Positions 45,963 to 54,522 of a stretch of 64,000 bases of DNA are shown here, piece by piece (position 1 is the stretch's first letter; every line of letters begins with the position of its first letter). The notes beneath the pieces are model-generated. The model made no database searches and was not told the origin of the DNA. It saw nothing but the letters and a program-made list of their open reading frames with translations. The stretch spans positions 1,122,501 to 1,186,500 of the forward strand of contig NZ_CP025263.1 in NCBI RefSeq assembly GCF_002843605.1, written 5' to 3'. This stretch comes from Pseudomonas sp. S09G 359 (GTDB lineage Bacteria > Pseudomonadota > Gammaproteobacteria > Pseudomonadales > Pseudomonadaceae). The translations under genes and the position numbers were made by a program.

Positions 45963-46451
45963 CTAGGAGGCTTTCAGGGCTTTTTGCGTTTCGTTGTTGG
46001 TGGTGTAGCTGAAGGCGTTCCGCAGGTCTGCACCTTCGGCCAGTTCTTTGACGTCGGTGAGCAAGTGGGGGTAACGATCCAGCAGACGCAGCAACACCAT
46101 CACCGGTTTGGGCGGTGTTATTTCGCCGCGTTCGTAGCGTGAGAATGCGTTGTGCCCGCCACCGGAGAGCAATTGCACGGTTTCTTTTTGCGTGAGGTGC
46201 AGCATGCGGCGGATACGCTTGAGTTCGGCGCCCATCATCCCTCGGGCGGCGTGGAGCAGATCATCACTTGCCTTGGCATGGCGGTCGCAGCTGTCGGGGT
46301 CATACATGCCGTCTTCACAGACCTGGCATTCCCAGCCCGATAGATCATCAATGCGCCGCTCCATGCCTTTTATGCACATGGTTTCGCTGCGGCCTTCAAA
46401 GCGTGTCATGGCGTCGGGGGCGCCACAGATACAGCACTGTTGCGTTTTCAT
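45963..46451 (-). CDS. mqsA: MqsA-type antitoxin (zinc-binding, HTH)
   Basis: 162 residues. An N-terminal zinc domain with CCICG and, about 35 residues on, WECQVCEDGMYDP provides the two CxxC pairs. The C-terminal HTH_XRE domain (LKRIRRMLHLTQKETVQLLSGG...NAFSRYERGEITPP) binds DNA; SRYE is the recognition-helix part. It neutralises MqsR and represses the operon. It is about 30 residues longer than E. coli MqsA (131 aa), with an extra C-terminal tail after YPHLL. Its start overlaps the mqsR stop by four bases. Confidence 0.93.
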   Translation of the reverse strand: MKTQQCCICGAPDAMTRFEGRSETMCIKGMERRIDDLSGWECQVCEDGMYDPDSCDRHAKASDDLLHAARGMMGAELKRIRRMLHLTQKETVQLLSGGGHNAFSRYERGEITPPKPVMVLLRLLDRYPHLLTDVKELAEGADLRNAFSYTTNNETQKALKAS

Positions 46452-46759
46452 GGGTTCATCCCTTTGAAGGAGATCACCGGTGGGTTACTACCTGAGCAGT
46501 AAGTGACCTTGATGTAAATCTCCAGACCGTGTGAATGGGTGTGGTAGACGTCATGCCAGACCCGGTGATCGGCATAGGTGGTCATCGACTTGTACAACAT
46601 CCTGTTTTGCAATTCGAAAACGACCGCTTGCATCTCAGCGAGATCAAGGTCGAGAGCCTCTGCGGTTTTCTTTGCCGCACGTGTGAAAGCCTTGGCACCA
46701 AGCCGTCTCACATCCGCCTTTATCACCGCCAAATCGTAATGAGGTGTGTACTTTTCCAT
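46448..46759 (-). CDS. mqsR: MqsR-type mRNA interferase toxin
   Basis: 103 residues. It resembles E. coli MqsR, a GCU-specific, ribosome-independent mRNA endonuclease of the RelE-like fold, across its length (MEKYTPHYDL; the YKSMTTYADH block). Of the catalytic residues described in E. coli, Lys56 (here Lys57) and Tyr81 (Tyr82) are kept, but Gln68 is replaced by His69 (WHDVY for WQDVY). Toxin first, antitoxin second, as in the E. coli operon. Low G+C upstream. Confidence 0.93.
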   Translation of the reverse strand: MEKYTPHYDLAVIKADVRRLGAKAFTRAAKKTAEALDLDLAEMQAVVFELQNRMLYKSMTTYADHRVWHDVYHTHSHGLEIYIKVTYCSGSNPPVISFKGMNP

Positions 46760-46776
46760 AAGACACCTGAGTCCAA

Positions 46777-46797
46777 TAATTACCCTCTAAGGGTAAT
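46777..46797. promoter_or_regulatory. MqsA operator palindrome upstream of mqsR
   Basis: Nine-base arms AATTACCCT (46777-46785) and AGGGTAATT (46789-46797) with a CTA spacer make a perfect palindrome 18 bp before the mqsR start. The shape matches the E. coli mqsRA operators (AACCT-N3-AGGTT), so autoregulation by MqsA is expected. Confidence 0.8.
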
Positions 46798-46918
46798 TTT
46801 ACCAATCGAAAATACTGCTCCTTTCCCTGCCTAAGAACCCTAGTGCCTTGCCCTTGTAGGCAACTCCGAATAGGCTGTGGGAAAATTCATCCTATGATTG
46901 GACGAAAGTGAAAAATCC

Positions 46919-47578
46919 ATGACAGACATCGCCCCCCTGATCAAACGCTCGCTGGTCGACCAGGCCCTGGAGCAGTTGCGCTGGCGTATTACCGAAGGCA
47001 AATGGGCGGTTGGCGAACGCCTGCCCACCGAGCCCGAGTTGTGCGCCGAGCTGGGCATCAGCCGCAATACCGTGCGCGAGGCCATGCGGGTGTTGGCATT
47101 CTCGGGGTTGATCGAAATCCGCCAGGGTGACGGCAGTTACCTGCGCTCAATGACCGACCCGCTGGGCGCGATGCGGGCGTTGTCGCATTGCTCACTGGAG
47201 CAGGCGCAGGAAACCCGGCAGATTCTGGAAGTGGAGGCCATCGGCCTGGCCGCGCTGCGTCGTACCGAGGAAGACCTCAACGGGCTGCGCCAAGCCCTCA
47301 AGGCCAGCGCCGAGCTCTACCACGGTGACCTGGAGGCCTATATCAGCGCCGACCTGGTGTTCCACAAACGGCTGGTGGATGCCGCACGCAATCCGGCGTT
47401 GAGCGAGCTGTACCACTATTTCTCCGCCATCGTCGCCGCCCAGTTGCGCCAGACCCTGAGCATCTCACCGCGTCGCCAGGCCGTATTCGACCTGCATGTC
47501 GCCCTGCTCGAAGCCGTGGAACACCAGGACCCGGAACGCGCCAAATCCCTCTGCCGGCAGTTGATCAATGAACCTTGA
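46919..47578 (+). CDS. FadR/GntR-family (FCD) transcriptional regulator
   Basis: 219 residues from ATG 46919; a TTG seven codons upstream is open but less likely. The N-terminal winged HTH (RWRITEGKWAVGERLPTEPELCAELGISRNTVREAMRVL, several motifs) is of the GntR type, and the C-terminal FCD ligand domain has the conserved Asp/His metal residues (ADLVFHKRLVDAA, FDLHVALLEAV). It overlaps the following MFS gene by 11 bp, so it probably controls that transporter in response to its substrate. Confidence 0.93.
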   Translation: MTDIAPLIKRSLVDQALEQLRWRITEGKWAVGERLPTEPELCAELGISRNTVREAMRVLAFSGLIEIRQGDGSYLRSMTDPLGAMRALSHCSLEQAQETRQILEVEAIGLAALRRTEEDLNGLRQALKASAELYHGDLEAYISADLVFHKRLVDAARNPALSELYHYFSAIVAAQLRQTLSISPRRQAVFDLHVALLEAVEHQDPERAKSLCRQLINEP

Positions 47579-48833
47579 AGCCAAGCGCACACCCGAACTC
47601 GAAGAACTGCTGATCGACGCCGAAGCCGACGACGACGTGGTGCAACATAGCCACCCGGCGGTGAAGCGCCCGTGGCTGTTGCTGCTGGGCCTGATCCTGG
47701 TGGCGTTGAACCTGCGCCCGGCGCTGTCGAGCATGGCGCCGTTGCTGGCAGACGTCTCCAGCAGCCTCGGGTTGTCGGCGGCCAAGGCCGGCCTGCTGAC
47801 CACCTTACCGGTGCTGTGCCTGGGCCTGTTTGCGCCCATGGCGCCCATCCTGGCCCGGCGTTTTGGCGCCGAGCGGGTGGTGTTGGGGATTTTGCTGACG
47901 CTGGCCGCCGGCATCATTCTGCGCAGCTCTTTTGGTGAAGTGGGATTGTTCGCCGGCAGCCTGATCGCCGGTGCGAGTATCGGCATCATCGGCGTGTTGC
48001 TGCCGGGTATCGTCAAGCGTGATTTCGCCAAACAGGCCGGCACCATGACCGGCGTGTACACCATGGCCCTGTGCCTGGGCGCGGCGTTGGCGGCGGGGGC
48101 CTCGGTGCCGTTGAGTCATTACTTTGCTGACAGTTGGCCCGTCGGCCTGGGCTTCTGGGTGCTGCCGGCACTGGTCGCGGCGTTGTTCTGGCTGCCGCAG
48201 GTCGGCCAGAAACACGGGGCCCACCAGGTCGCTTACCGGGTTAAGGGCCTGCTGCGTGACCCGCTGGCCTGGCAAGTGACCTTGTACATGGGCCTGCAAT
48301 CGTCCTTGGCGTACATCGTGTTTGGCTGGCTGCCGTCGATCCTGATCGGCCGTGGCCTGAGCGCCACCGAAGCCGGGTTGGCGCTGTCTGGCTCGATCAT
48401 CGTGCAGTTGGCCAGTTCCCTGGCCGCGCCCTGGCTGGCCACTCGGGGCAAGGACCAGCGCCTGGCGATTGTGGTGGTGATGCTGCTGACCCTCGGCGGC
48501 CTGTTCGGTTGCCTTTACGCACCGTTGGACGGGCTGTGGGGGTGGGCGATCCTGCTCGGCCTGGGCCAGGGCGGTACGTTCAGCCTGGCACTGACCTTGA
48601 TCGTGCTGCGCTCGCGCGATTCCCATGTGGCGGCCAACCTGTCGAGCATGGCCCAAGGCATCGGCTACACCCTGGCGTCCATGGGCCCGTTCGCGGTGGG
48701 CCTGGTGCATGACTGGACCGGCGGCTGGGGCGCGGTGGGCTGGATCTTCGCGGTGATCGGCCTGGGCGCGATCATCGCGGGGTTGGGCGCAGGGCGCGCG
48801 CTGTATGTGGACGTCAGCAGTGAAAAGGTCTAG
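47568..48833 (+). CDS. MFS transporter of the CynX/NimT type
   Basis: 421 residues with about twelve membrane helices. The opening after a short acidic N-terminus, LLLLGLILVALNLRPALSSMAPLLADV, is diagnostic of the cyanate/2-nitroimidazole (CynX/NimT/YeaN) group. PILARRFGAERVVL is the helix 2-3 loop. Substrate not predictable; cyanate, nitroimidazoles or other small organics are known for relatives. Its stop lies only two bases from the convergent DUF1120 gene stop, leaving no room for a terminator. Confidence 0.9.
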   Translation: MNLEAKRTPELEELLIDAEADDDVVQHSHPAVKRPWLLLLGLILVALNLRPALSSMAPLLADVSSSLGLSAAKAGLLTTLPVLCLGLFAPMAPILARRFGAERVVLGILLTLAAGIILRSSFGEVGLFAGSLIAGASIGIIGVLLPGIVKRDFAKQAGTMTGVYTMALCLGAALAAGASVPLSHYFADSWPVGLGFWVLPALVAALFWLPQVGQKHGAHQVAYRVKGLLRDPLAWQVTLYMGLQSSLAYIVFGWLPSILIGRGLSATEAGLALSGSIIVQLASSLAAPWLATRGKDQRLAIVVVMLLTLGGLFGCLYAPLDGLWGWAILLGLGQGGTFSLALTLIVLRSRDSHVAANLSSMAQGIGYTLASMGPFAVGLVHDWTGGWGAVGWIFAVIGLGAIIAGLGAGRALYVDVSSEKV

Positions 48834-48835
48834 CG

Positions 48836-49459
48836 CTACAAGTACCTCATTGTCAGGGTCATGGAGCCATCGATAGGCACCTCTTGGGTCAATGGCAACG
48901 TATTGGCCGGGGCGATGTTGGGGGTGATGCTCAGGTCTGCGATCACCTGTTGGATCGGTGTCGGGGTCAGTATTTTTGGGGTGGCGGCGAACGACGTGAG
49001 GAACATATGCGACAGCAAATCCGTCGGGGCCCAGGTCGCTGAGGTGTCTGAACCGATGGGATACACGCGTGTGCCATTGTCCAGAATCGACTCAAGTCTC
49101 AGGCTCATATAACCGAGCTGTGTGCCACCGTCGATAAGCCCCAGACCGAAGCGAACTGAATTCCCGGTGTAGGCGGAACCTGCACGGTTATCACTGGGCG
49201 CAAGGGCCAGCAAGGTCGGGGCAGCACAGGTGATCGTCAGTTGCAGGCGATGTGTCGGCAACCGGGTTGGCTGGTCGACGTTCAGGTCCTTGGCGGCAAT
49301 CTTGCCCAGGTCGTACACGCCGCCATTGGACAGGTTGGGCTCGCAGGCACTGGGAGTAATCACGCCGGTGATGTTCAGGTCGACGCTGGACGCCGCGATA
49401 GCCTGGCTCGCGCCGACCAGTATCAGGGCGGCGAACAGGGGGGTTGTAAACTTACTCAT
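48836..49459 (-). CDS. DUF1120 secreted protein, putative fimbrial subunit (last gene)
   Basis: 207 residues from ATG 49459 (MSKFTTPLFAALILVGASQAIA signal). The mature N-terminus ASSVDLNITGVITPSACEP and LSNGGVYDLGKIAAKDLN match the DUF1120 pattern shared by all subunits of this cluster, with a Cys pair (SAC and ITC) likely forming a disulfide. It ends LTMRYL; the penultimate Tyr is the classic chaperone-recognition feature of pilins. E. coli DUF1120 proteins such as YhcF lie in chaperone-usher operons, which supports a structural role. It is the most distal gene of the cluster. Confidence 0.82.
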   Translation of the reverse strand: MSKFTTPLFAALILVGASQAIAASSVDLNITGVITPSACEPNLSNGGVYDLGKIAAKDLNVDQPTRLPTHRLQLTITCAAPTLLALAPSDNRAGSAYTGNSVRFGLGLIDGGTQLGYMSLRLESILDNGTRVYPIGSDTSATWAPTDLLSHMFLTSFAATPKILTPTPIQQVIADLSITPNIAPANTLPLTQEVPIDGSMTLTMRYL

Positions 49460-49481
49460 GGCTGGCTCATTTGTTGAAGGG

Positions 49482-50132
49482 TTATAGGTAAAGCACTTCA
49501 AGCGTGGCCGAGCCGTCGATGGGGGTGTCCACCGTCAGGTCCAGGTTCTGCTTGGCGTTGATCACGGTTTGCAGCGTGAGGGTGCTGGTCAAGTTCTGGA
49601 TGGCCGAAGGCCCGGCAGTGCTGCCCGCTACGTCGGTGAAGCCCAGAAAACTCCTGGAACCGATGTCGATGGCGTTGGTGTTGGAGATGCGCCAGGCGAC
49701 GCCGCCGGTGGTTGACTCGGTGCCATAGGTCACCGGCAAGGCATCGGCCACGGTCTGTTTGGGGTCAAAGCTCAGCGAATACACACCGAGCTTGTTGCCT
49801 GCGCGGTCCAGCCCTAGCCCGTAATAGATCTCGCTGTTGACGTGCGCGGTGCCGTCGCGGTTATCGGCCATGCGCAGCGCGTAACGGCTCGGGGCCTCGC
49901 AGTTGATGGTTATGCTGAGGTTGCGCACCGGCAGGCGTGTGCCGCGATCGGCGTTCAAGTCCTGTTGGGAAATCTTGCCGTAGTCGACCAACCCGCTGCT
50001 CGACAGCGCAGGCGTGCAGGCTGTGGGGGTGAGCAGTCCGGTGATAGCGAGGTCGGTGCTGGACGCCGCCATGGCGCCGGCGCTGAGGCCCAATAGGGCA
50101 AGCGTTGCGAGGGAAAGCTGGCGCAGGTTCAT
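49482..50132 (-). CDS. DUF1120 secreted protein, putative fimbrial subunit
   Basis: 216 residues from ATG 50132, which has AAGGAG seven bases ahead; an ATG two codons earlier is too close to that site. Signal peptide LSLATLALLGLSAGAMA, then SSTDLAITGLLTPTACTPALSSSG (in parts) and DYGKISQQDLNADRGTRLP, the family N-terminal block. Ends LEVLYL. It is most like the C-terminal domain of the two-domain protein upstream (shared STTGGVAW and SFLGFTD/SLLGFTE), so these two probably arose by duplication. Confidence 0.83.
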   Translation of the reverse strand: MNLRQLSLATLALLGLSAGAMAASSTDLAITGLLTPTACTPALSSSGLVDYGKISQQDLNADRGTRLPVRNLSITINCEAPSRYALRMADNRDGTAHVNSEIYYGLGLDRAGNKLGVYSLSFDPKQTVADALPVTYGTESTTGGVAWRISNTNAIDIGSRSFLGFTDVAGSTAGPSAIQNLTSTLTLQTVINAKQNLDLTVDTPIDGSATLEVLYL

Positions 50133-50147
50133 GACCATACTCCTTGT

Positions 50148-51275
50148 TCAGAGGTAGATAATTTCAATCGTGCCCGACCCATCGAGCACGACGTCTGTGC
50201 GCAGATCCAGGCTGTTCATGGGCGACAGAATGGCGCGCACGCTGATCTGCCCGCTGAGGTTCTGGATTGCGATGGGGCCGGCATGGCTGCCGGGTGTTTC
50301 GGTGAAGCCCAACAAGCTGTTACTGCCGATGGGAATCGGGTAGCCGCTGGAACTGCTCCAGGCCACGCCGCCGGTGGTGGAGTCGGTGCGATACACATGG
50401 GGCAGGGCATCGGCGCGCAGGTCGAAGGGGTCGAAATAAAGGTAATAGCGACCGATTTTATTGCGGCCGTCGTCCACCCCCAGGCCGTAGGCGGTTTCGT
50501 CGGTGCCGCCGGTGGCCGAGCCTTTGCGGTTGTCTTGCATGCGCAAGGCAAAACGGGTGGGGCCGTCGCAGCCGATGCTCAGCATCAGGTTGCGCGAGGC
50601 CAGCCCGGTTTCCTTGTCGGCGCTCAGGCTCTTGGCCCACATCCGACCAAAATCGACGATGCCGCCGTTGGACAGGCTGGCCTCGCAGGCCGCCGGAGCG
50701 AAGCCGGCTTGCAGTGACAACTCCCGGGCGCGGCCCGTGTTCACGGCGTCGATCAACCCGGTGGCTTCCCAGGTCACGGCGTCGCGCACTTGCGTGGCGT
50801 CGGCCTGGGCCCAGGCGCTCACCTGCAACTGTGCGGAAAAGCTGCTGCCAGTGGTGGGCAGGCCATCGCGCAACGGCACGATGGCATGCTCGGGCCGCCA
50901 GTCGAGTGCCTGGCCGCGGGCAGTGGGCGCCTGGCCTTGCCCGGTGACCAGGCCCAATTCCACGGCCTGGCCGTCGAGCACCGCATCGCTGATCTGCACC
51001 CGGTAGCTGCCGCGCTCGTTAAAGCGGTAACGTTCGGCGGTGGCCGCCAAGGCCCGGTAAAACACGTGCAGGTCGGTGGGCGTCGGGCAGTTGAGGTTGA
51101 GGCTCAGGCGGCGCTCGCCCAGCAGGATTTCAGCGCTGGGGTTGCGCTGCACTGCGCGGTTCATCACGCCGAAATCCAGGCGCGCCTGGCTCAGGTTGAG
51201 CTGGCAGTCATCGGCGTGCGCCTGGCCCTGGACGACGGCGGCCAGGGCCACGCCCAGCAGTAAAAATCGCTTCAT
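50148..51275 (-). CDS. two-domain DUF1120 protein, candidate tip adhesin
   Basis: 375 residues from ATG 51275 with AGGAA upstream (an ATG five codons earlier overlaps the usher stop). After the signal peptide (LLLGVALAAVVQGQAHA) an extra N-terminal domain of about 165 residues starts with DDCQLNLSQARLDFGVMNR. The C-terminal part (about 190-375) is a DUF1120 domain (PAACEASLSNGGIVDFGRMWAKSL) ending IEIIYL. An adhesin domain joined to a pilin domain is how fimbrial tip proteins are built, and it lies directly after the usher gene. No binding specificity can be read from the sequence. Confidence 0.8.
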   Translation of the reverse strand: MKRFLLLGVALAAVVQGQAHADDCQLNLSQARLDFGVMNRAVQRNPSAEILLGERRLSLNLNCPTPTDLHVFYRALAATAERYRFNERGSYRVQISDAVLDGQAVELGLVTGQGQAPTARGQALDWRPEHAIVPLRDGLPTTGSSFSAQLQVSAWAQADATQVRDAVTWEATGLIDAVNTGRARELSLQAGFAPAACEASLSNGGIVDFGRMWAKSLSADKETGLASRNLMLSIGCDGPTRFALRMQDNRKGSATGGTDETAYGLGVDDGRNKIGRYYLYFDPFDLRADALPHVYRTDSTTGGVAWSSSSGYPIPIGSNSLLGFTETPGSHAGPIAIQNLSGQISVRAILSPMNSLDLRTDVVLDGSGTIEIIYL

Positions 51276-51286
51276 CAGAGTGTTCC

Positions 51287-53731
51287 TCATGGCGTCACAC
51301 AGCGCGCCGGGGCGGTTTCGAAATACACTTGCGGGTCGGCGTCCTGCGCAAGGTCGACCTGCAGTTCACAACGGCGCATGCCCTCGGCCTTGACCCACAA
51401 GCGGCGCGGGTCCATCACGTTCGGCAGGAACACCTGGCTGCCTTCCTGCACCAGGGTCACGAACTCGCCGTCGGCGGTGCTAACAGTGGCGCCGCGGGGC
51501 AGCGGCGCGCCATGGTCGGTGGTGACGGTGAGCAAGGCGCGACGGGTCAGGGCCACGCCGAATTCCACGCGGTCCACCGCGCCGCGCCCGGCGGTGATCA
51601 CGGCGAGGCCGTTGCTGATATCGGCATTGCGTGGCAGCGACTGGGTTTGCACTTCCACGGCACTGCGCCCGTAGGCAGACACCTGCGGCACCACCGCCTG
51701 GCCGAGGGCGTCGGTCCACACCGGGCCGCTTGGCGTGGTGAGCTTGACCCCGGCCATATCGCCCACCGACACCAGCGCGAAGGTGTCGCGCACCGGGTAC
51801 GGCGAGAACGTCACCCCACCGCTGTGGGCCACCACCGCGCCGCGCGCGCCGCCCTGGTAGCTGGAGCGTTCGGCGTCGGAGCGGCTGTAGTTGAGGTCCA
51901 GTTGCGCGTAACGCGGCAAGTAGGACACGCCCAGGGTGGACTCCACTTGCTGGTCGCGGCTGTCATGCTCGGCGCTGACCCGGTAACTGAGTTGATCGTT
52001 GATCTGCTCGTTCACCCCCAGGCCGATACGGTGCTCGCCACCGGAATTACGCACCCAGGCGCGGCCACGGCGGTTTTCGCCGAGGGGCACGCTGAGGTTC
52101 AGGTACACCGCGTTCTCGTCATTCTGGCGGCCGCTGACCTGCCACTCGGCGCTGGCCGAGAGCGAGACGCCACGCACGCTGGTGCCCCATGACGCGAGGG
52201 CGCGGCTGCTGTTTTCGCCGTTGAAAGTAGTGGTGCGCGACACCCCGGCGTTGACCGCGCCCAGCCATGGATGGGCCCAGCCCAGTGACAGGCTCTGCTG
52301 GTCGCGATAGCGGGTACGCCGGCCTTCGTCGTCGCGCGAATCGTAGTAGGTGGTGTCCTCCAGTTCCCGGTAGCCCATGGTGCGGTGGGACGCGCCGGCG
52401 GTGATCGACCACTGCTGGCCCAGGCGTTGCGACAGCGTGAGGTCGGTTTGCACCCCGCGCTCGTGTTGGCGTTGGGCATCGGCAATTTGGGTCGACAGCT
52501 GCACCTGCCCGTCGGGCCATGGCAACAGGCCCAGGCTGGCGCCGGTCGCGCGGTAATCCTCAGCGACCAGCCCGCCGGCGCCCACGCTCAGTCGCGGGTT
52601 CAGCGCACCACTCCAACCGGCACTTACAACCCACGGATCGTCGCCCTGGGTATTGCCGATATTGCGCACCCGCCCGGCCCCCACCGAGTAACCCGCGGCC
52701 GGCAGGCCAATGCCGAGCATGGCCGCCGGCACGGTGAAACGCCGTTCTTCGCCGCTGCTTTCCTTGACGGTGACTTCAACGTCGGCACGCGTGTTCAGGC
52801 GCCGTACATCGGTCAGCGAGAACGGCCCGGCCGGCACCACCGTGGAGTGAATCAGCGCGCCGTTCTGGCGCACTTCAACCTGGGCCGGGCTGTTGGCGAT
52901 GCCGTTGATGGTCGAGCCTTGTTCCTGGTCCTGCAGCGCCTGTTCGGTGAACACCTGCATACCGGTGATCTGTGCCGAGGACAGCACCGGGTTGTAGAGG
53001 CTGATCTGCCCGGCCTGCAACACCGCTTGCTGCTCGGCGAACGTACGCTGGGCATAGGCTTCCAGGTGTGTGGTGCGCGAGCGGGAATCCTGCCAGGTCT
53101 GCACCTGGCGGCTGCGCACGATCCAGTCGCCGGCGTTGAAGCCCACCTCGGTATTGGCCGAGCCGAAGCGGCTGGCGTCGTCGCCATAGCGGTTGTACAA
53201 ACCGGTGAGGTCGTAGTTGAGCAGGCCGGCGAAGCCACCGGTTTCATAACCGGACAGCTCGCGTTGACGTGGGCGCAGGGCTTCGGTGGGCACGATCAGG
53301 CTCACGCTCAGGCTGGCGGGGTCTTGCTCCACCACGGTTTGCGGGTACTCGCCGAGGAAGTCATGGCAGCCGCTGTCGCCCAGTGGCGCGGGTACCACCA
53401 GGTCGGCGGCGTCCAGTAGCGGCCGGTCAAAGCACAGCGCGCCCTGGCCGTCGAAGCGTGCATCGAGGCGGCCACGGCGCTGGCCGTTCACCGTCAGGCT
53501 CACGGCGTGGTGCCCGCTGGTATAGCGCGGTGCGTCCAGCAGCAGGTAGGCCAGCTCCGGGTCGATGCCGCGCTGGTGCAGGGTTTTCGAGTCAAAGGTG
53601 TCGGCCAATGCCTCGGCCGACAGCAGGGCCATGGTCAGTGGCAGCGCGGCCCTGAACAGGGCGGGGCGCAAAGGACAGTCGGGCACGGCTTCGCCGGCCG
53701 GGTCAGTGGTTACTGTGTTCACGTAAGGCAC
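51287..53731 (-). CDS. fimbrial outer-membrane usher (FimD/PapC family)
   Basis: 814 residues from GTG 53731; GTG 53722 is an equally good or better start. A long signal region (FRAALPLTMALLSAEALADTF) precedes an N-terminal chaperone-binding domain, a 24-strand barrel with the plug (around SPAQVEVRQNGALIHSTVVPAGPFSLTD), and C-terminal domains (APLPRGATV, GQVFLPN-like SQVFLPNVM). It is the assembly platform that secretes chaperone-subunit complexes and grows the fibre at the cell surface. The last residues include two Cys (RRCELQV, ARCVTP). Confidence 0.95.
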   Translation of the reverse strand: MPYVNTVTTDPAGEAVPDCPLRPALFRAALPLTMALLSAEALADTFDSKTLHQRGIDPELAYLLLDAPRYTSGHHAVSLTVNGQRRGRLDARFDGQGALCFDRPLLDAADLVVPAPLGDSGCHDFLGEYPQTVVEQDPASLSVSLIVPTEALRPRQRELSGYETGGFAGLLNYDLTGLYNRYGDDASRFGSANTEVGFNAGDWIVRSRQVQTWQDSRSRTTHLEAYAQRTFAEQQAVLQAGQISLYNPVLSSAQITGMQVFTEQALQDQEQGSTINGIANSPAQVEVRQNGALIHSTVVPAGPFSLTDVRRLNTRADVEVTVKESSGEERRFTVPAAMLGIGLPAAGYSVGAGRVRNIGNTQGDDPWVVSAGWSGALNPRLSVGAGGLVAEDYRATGASLGLLPWPDGQVQLSTQIADAQRQHERGVQTDLTLSQRLGQQWSITAGASHRTMGYRELEDTTYYDSRDDEGRRTRYRDQQSLSLGWAHPWLGAVNAGVSRTTTFNGENSSRALASWGTSVRGVSLSASAEWQVSGRQNDENAVYLNLSVPLGENRRGRAWVRNSGGEHRIGLGVNEQINDQLSYRVSAEHDSRDQQVESTLGVSYLPRYAQLDLNYSRSDAERSSYQGGARGAVVAHSGGVTFSPYPVRDTFALVSVGDMAGVKLTTPSGPVWTDALGQAVVPQVSAYGRSAVEVQTQSLPRNADISNGLAVITAGRGAVDRVEFGVALTRRALLTVTTDHGAPLPRGATVSTADGEFVTLVQEGSQVFLPNVMDPRRLWVKAEGMRRCELQVDLAQDADPQVYFETAPARCVTP

Positions 53732-53796
53732 TCAAGTTATGGAAGACCGCAACGGTTGGCGGGCTTCCCGGTGACAGTCACAGGGCTGTCACTTCG

Positions 53797-54495
53797 TTAT
53801 TCAGCGTTAGCTGCGGTTATCGGTGCTTCATAGGCGGCGACGGCAAAGCCGTACACGGTGGCCGGTTGCAGGCGTACGGCCGTGGCGGCGTGGGGCGCGC
53901 TGAGCCGCAAGGTTTCACCGGGTAGTACGTAGGTTCGTGGTAGCACCAGGCCTTGTTTGCCGGGCAGCAGTTGCAGCTCTTGCGCCAGACGCACCACGTA
54001 AGGCGTGGGGTTGGCGATGTTCAGGTGGCCGTCTTTGAGCGCCCAGGTGAGCCCGGTCCAGGGCGTGCGGTTTGGCGCCAGGCCCTTGGGGTGAATGATC
54101 ACTGGCAGGTTTTGCCGCACGGTCACGCCGACGCGCGCATGCCCGGCCTGCTGGGCGTCGCGGTCCTTGGGCATGCCTTCGAAGATCACGCGTTTCAGGC
54201 GCTGGGTTTGCAGCGGCGTGCGGTTCTGCAGAATGAAGCGCACCAGCTGGCTTTTGTCCGCTTCCACCCGGGACAGGGGCGGAGTGACAAACAGCAGTGA
54301 CTCGGTGTCTTCCGGGATGTTTTCGAGGGTGACGTGCAGCAGCGCCAGCTTGCCGTCAGTGTTGGTGACCGACACCGAGGCTTCGCCATCGGCCTCGTTG
54401 ACGATCACCACCGAGGTGTCGGGCACCATGCCGTCGGCGAACACGTGGCTGCTCAGTAGCCAGCCCAGGGCCAGCAAGGTTGGAAAGGTCTTCAT
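53797..54495 (-). CDS. periplasmic fimbrial chaperone (PapD family)
   Basis: 232 residues. Signal peptide MKTFPTLLALGWLLSSHVFA, then two Ig-like domains: VVIVNEADGEASVSVTNTDG in domain 1, the FVTPPLSRVEADKSQLVRFI block (P-L-x-R-x-x) before the G1 strand and QTQRLKRVIFEGMP, then domain 2 from about 130 with PWTGLTW and ANPTPYVVRL. It folds DUF1120 subunits by donor-strand complementation and carries them to the usher. It lies between four upstream subunit genes and the usher. Confidence 0.94.
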   Translation of the reverse strand: MKTFPTLLALGWLLSSHVFADGMVPDTSVVIVNEADGEASVSVTNTDGKLALLHVTLENIPEDTESLLFVTPPLSRVEADKSQLVRFILQNRTPLQTQRLKRVIFEGMPKDRDAQQAGHARVGVTVRQNLPVIIHPKGLAPNRTPWTGLTWALKDGHLNIANPTPYVVRLAQELQLLPGKQGLVLPRTYVLPGETLRLSAPHAATAVRLQPATVYGFAVAAYEAPITAANAE

Positions 54496-54522
54496 GATGC
54501 ACTTCCTGAAATGATCACGGGC

